The translations under genes and the position numbers were made by a program. A DNA stretch of 22,908 nucleotides from Haladaptatiplasma sp964454575 (GTDB taxonomy: Archaea; Thermoplasmatota; Thermoplasmata; Halarchaeoplasmatales; Halarchaeoplasmataceae): the NCBI GenBank assembly GCA_964454575.1, contig CAYVTG010000023.1, forward strand, positions 1 to 22,908, given 5' to 3'. This document shows, one piece after another, positions 22,607 through 22,908 of this stretch; positions within the stretch are counted from its first letter, which is position 1, and the number at the start of each line of letters is the position of its first letter. The notes below the pieces were generated by a model. It was not told the origin of the DNA, searched no databases, and saw only the letters and a program-made list of their open reading frames with translations.

Positions 22607-22908
22607 TGTTGGGTGTCTCATCAAAATAGATACATATCTGCTACATTTAAGATGGGAGGATAATTCCGCTTTCTGTAATCTATGCGGTTATGCAGCCATG
22701 GATTGTAACTCAAATCCTCCCGAATGAAGGTTCATCATCGCATTGCCATATGAAAGGGTCTTTGTGACCGCTTTGGACGGCGTTTGGTAACTGAAGTTCC
22801 GTTTAGTGAATTCCGTATAACATTATCGGTCGCATTCAGTGTATTCTAAAATGTATTCATACGTCATCGGTTAAGGATACTGGCTGCATATATAGATGAT
22901 TTTTATTT
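22607..22908 (+). other. non-coding region after trkH, no gene supported
   Basis: In these 302 bases I see no convincing coding frame. A short open frame entering from within trkH is a shadow with unremarkable content. An 8-base inverted repeat, GGGAGGAT at 22654-22661 and ATCCTCCC at 22714-22721, encloses 52 bases, but it does not fold as a tRNA (no proper T-arm). A TATA-like GCATATATAG at 22886-22895 may be the promoter of a gene beyond the window. Confidence 0.5.

Noticed and set aside
22654..22722. Possible tRNA with acceptor arms GGGAGGA/TCCTCCC
   Set aside because: The span is only about 68 bases, there is no standard T-loop and the D-arm and anticodon arm do not pair on either strand.
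22539..22727. Small cysteine-containing open frame overlapping the end of trkH
   Set aside because: It starts inside trkH in another frame, has no ribosome-binding site and no recognisable domain.
1..22908. CRISPR array, insertion sequence ends or rRNA genes
   Set aside because: Reading through the window I saw no regularly spaced direct repeats, transposase frames or rRNA-like stretches.

Overview
The window is archaeal chromosomal DNA. The eL42 - eS27 - aIF2-alpha gene order is an archaeal signature. AT-rich TATA-like boxes lie about 25-35 bases upstream of several starts, which suggests short-leader or leaderless transcripts. Internal genes instead carry strong Shine-Dalgarno sequences, one of them GGAGGTGAT, and several genes start with TTG. 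The many zinc-ribbon proteins and the overall flavour suggest a euryarchaeal lineage, possibly Thermoplasmata-like. That placement is inference; I cannot name the organism.

Layout. Bases 1-634 (minus strand) hold the C-terminal part of an Eco57I-type adenine DNA methyltransferase that has lost its catalytic N-terminus. Bases 709-1845 (+) encode a PRC-barrel/coiled-coil protein with a C-terminal membrane anchor. Bases 1831-11069 (minus) carry a six-gene block. In transcription order it encodes a zinc-ribbon membrane protein, a zinc-ribbon/helical protein, a secreted and membrane-anchored repeat protein, an intact ChlI/BchI-like AAA+ ATPase with four zinc ribbons, a degenerate AAA+ paralogue with a zinc ribbon and long coiled coil, and a ChlD-like VWA protein with a degraded metal site. 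Together the last three look like a Mg-chelatase I/D motor whose D subunit is split in two. No large chelatase subunit is present in the window. Bases 11154-12399 (+) are the translation operon eL42, eS27, aIF2-alpha.

Bases 12405-17301 (minus) encode QueH and, upstream of it, a 1454-residue protein. That protein has about 20 helical repeats, a beta-sandwich and a C-terminal RING-like eight-ligand zinc site. Divergent from it, at 17500-18165 (+), is a fusion of a ubiquitin-like domain with an E2 (UBC) fold. It keeps the YPF and HPN motifs but has lysine where the catalytic cysteine should be, so it is UEV-like. This divergent pair is the most unusual thing in the window. Bases 18162-19330 (minus) encode two overlapping membrane or membrane-anchored proteins. 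Bases 19441-22606 (+) encode a small barrel protein and the TrkA/TrkH potassium uptake pair. The last 302 bases hold no gene I can support.

Working picture (inference): an envelope-facing AAA+/VWA remodelling machine lies near a UEV/RING-like pair. Shared zinc ribbons, coiled coils and membrane anchors suggest assembly or membrane-associated roles, but nothing in the sequence proves that the two sets work together.
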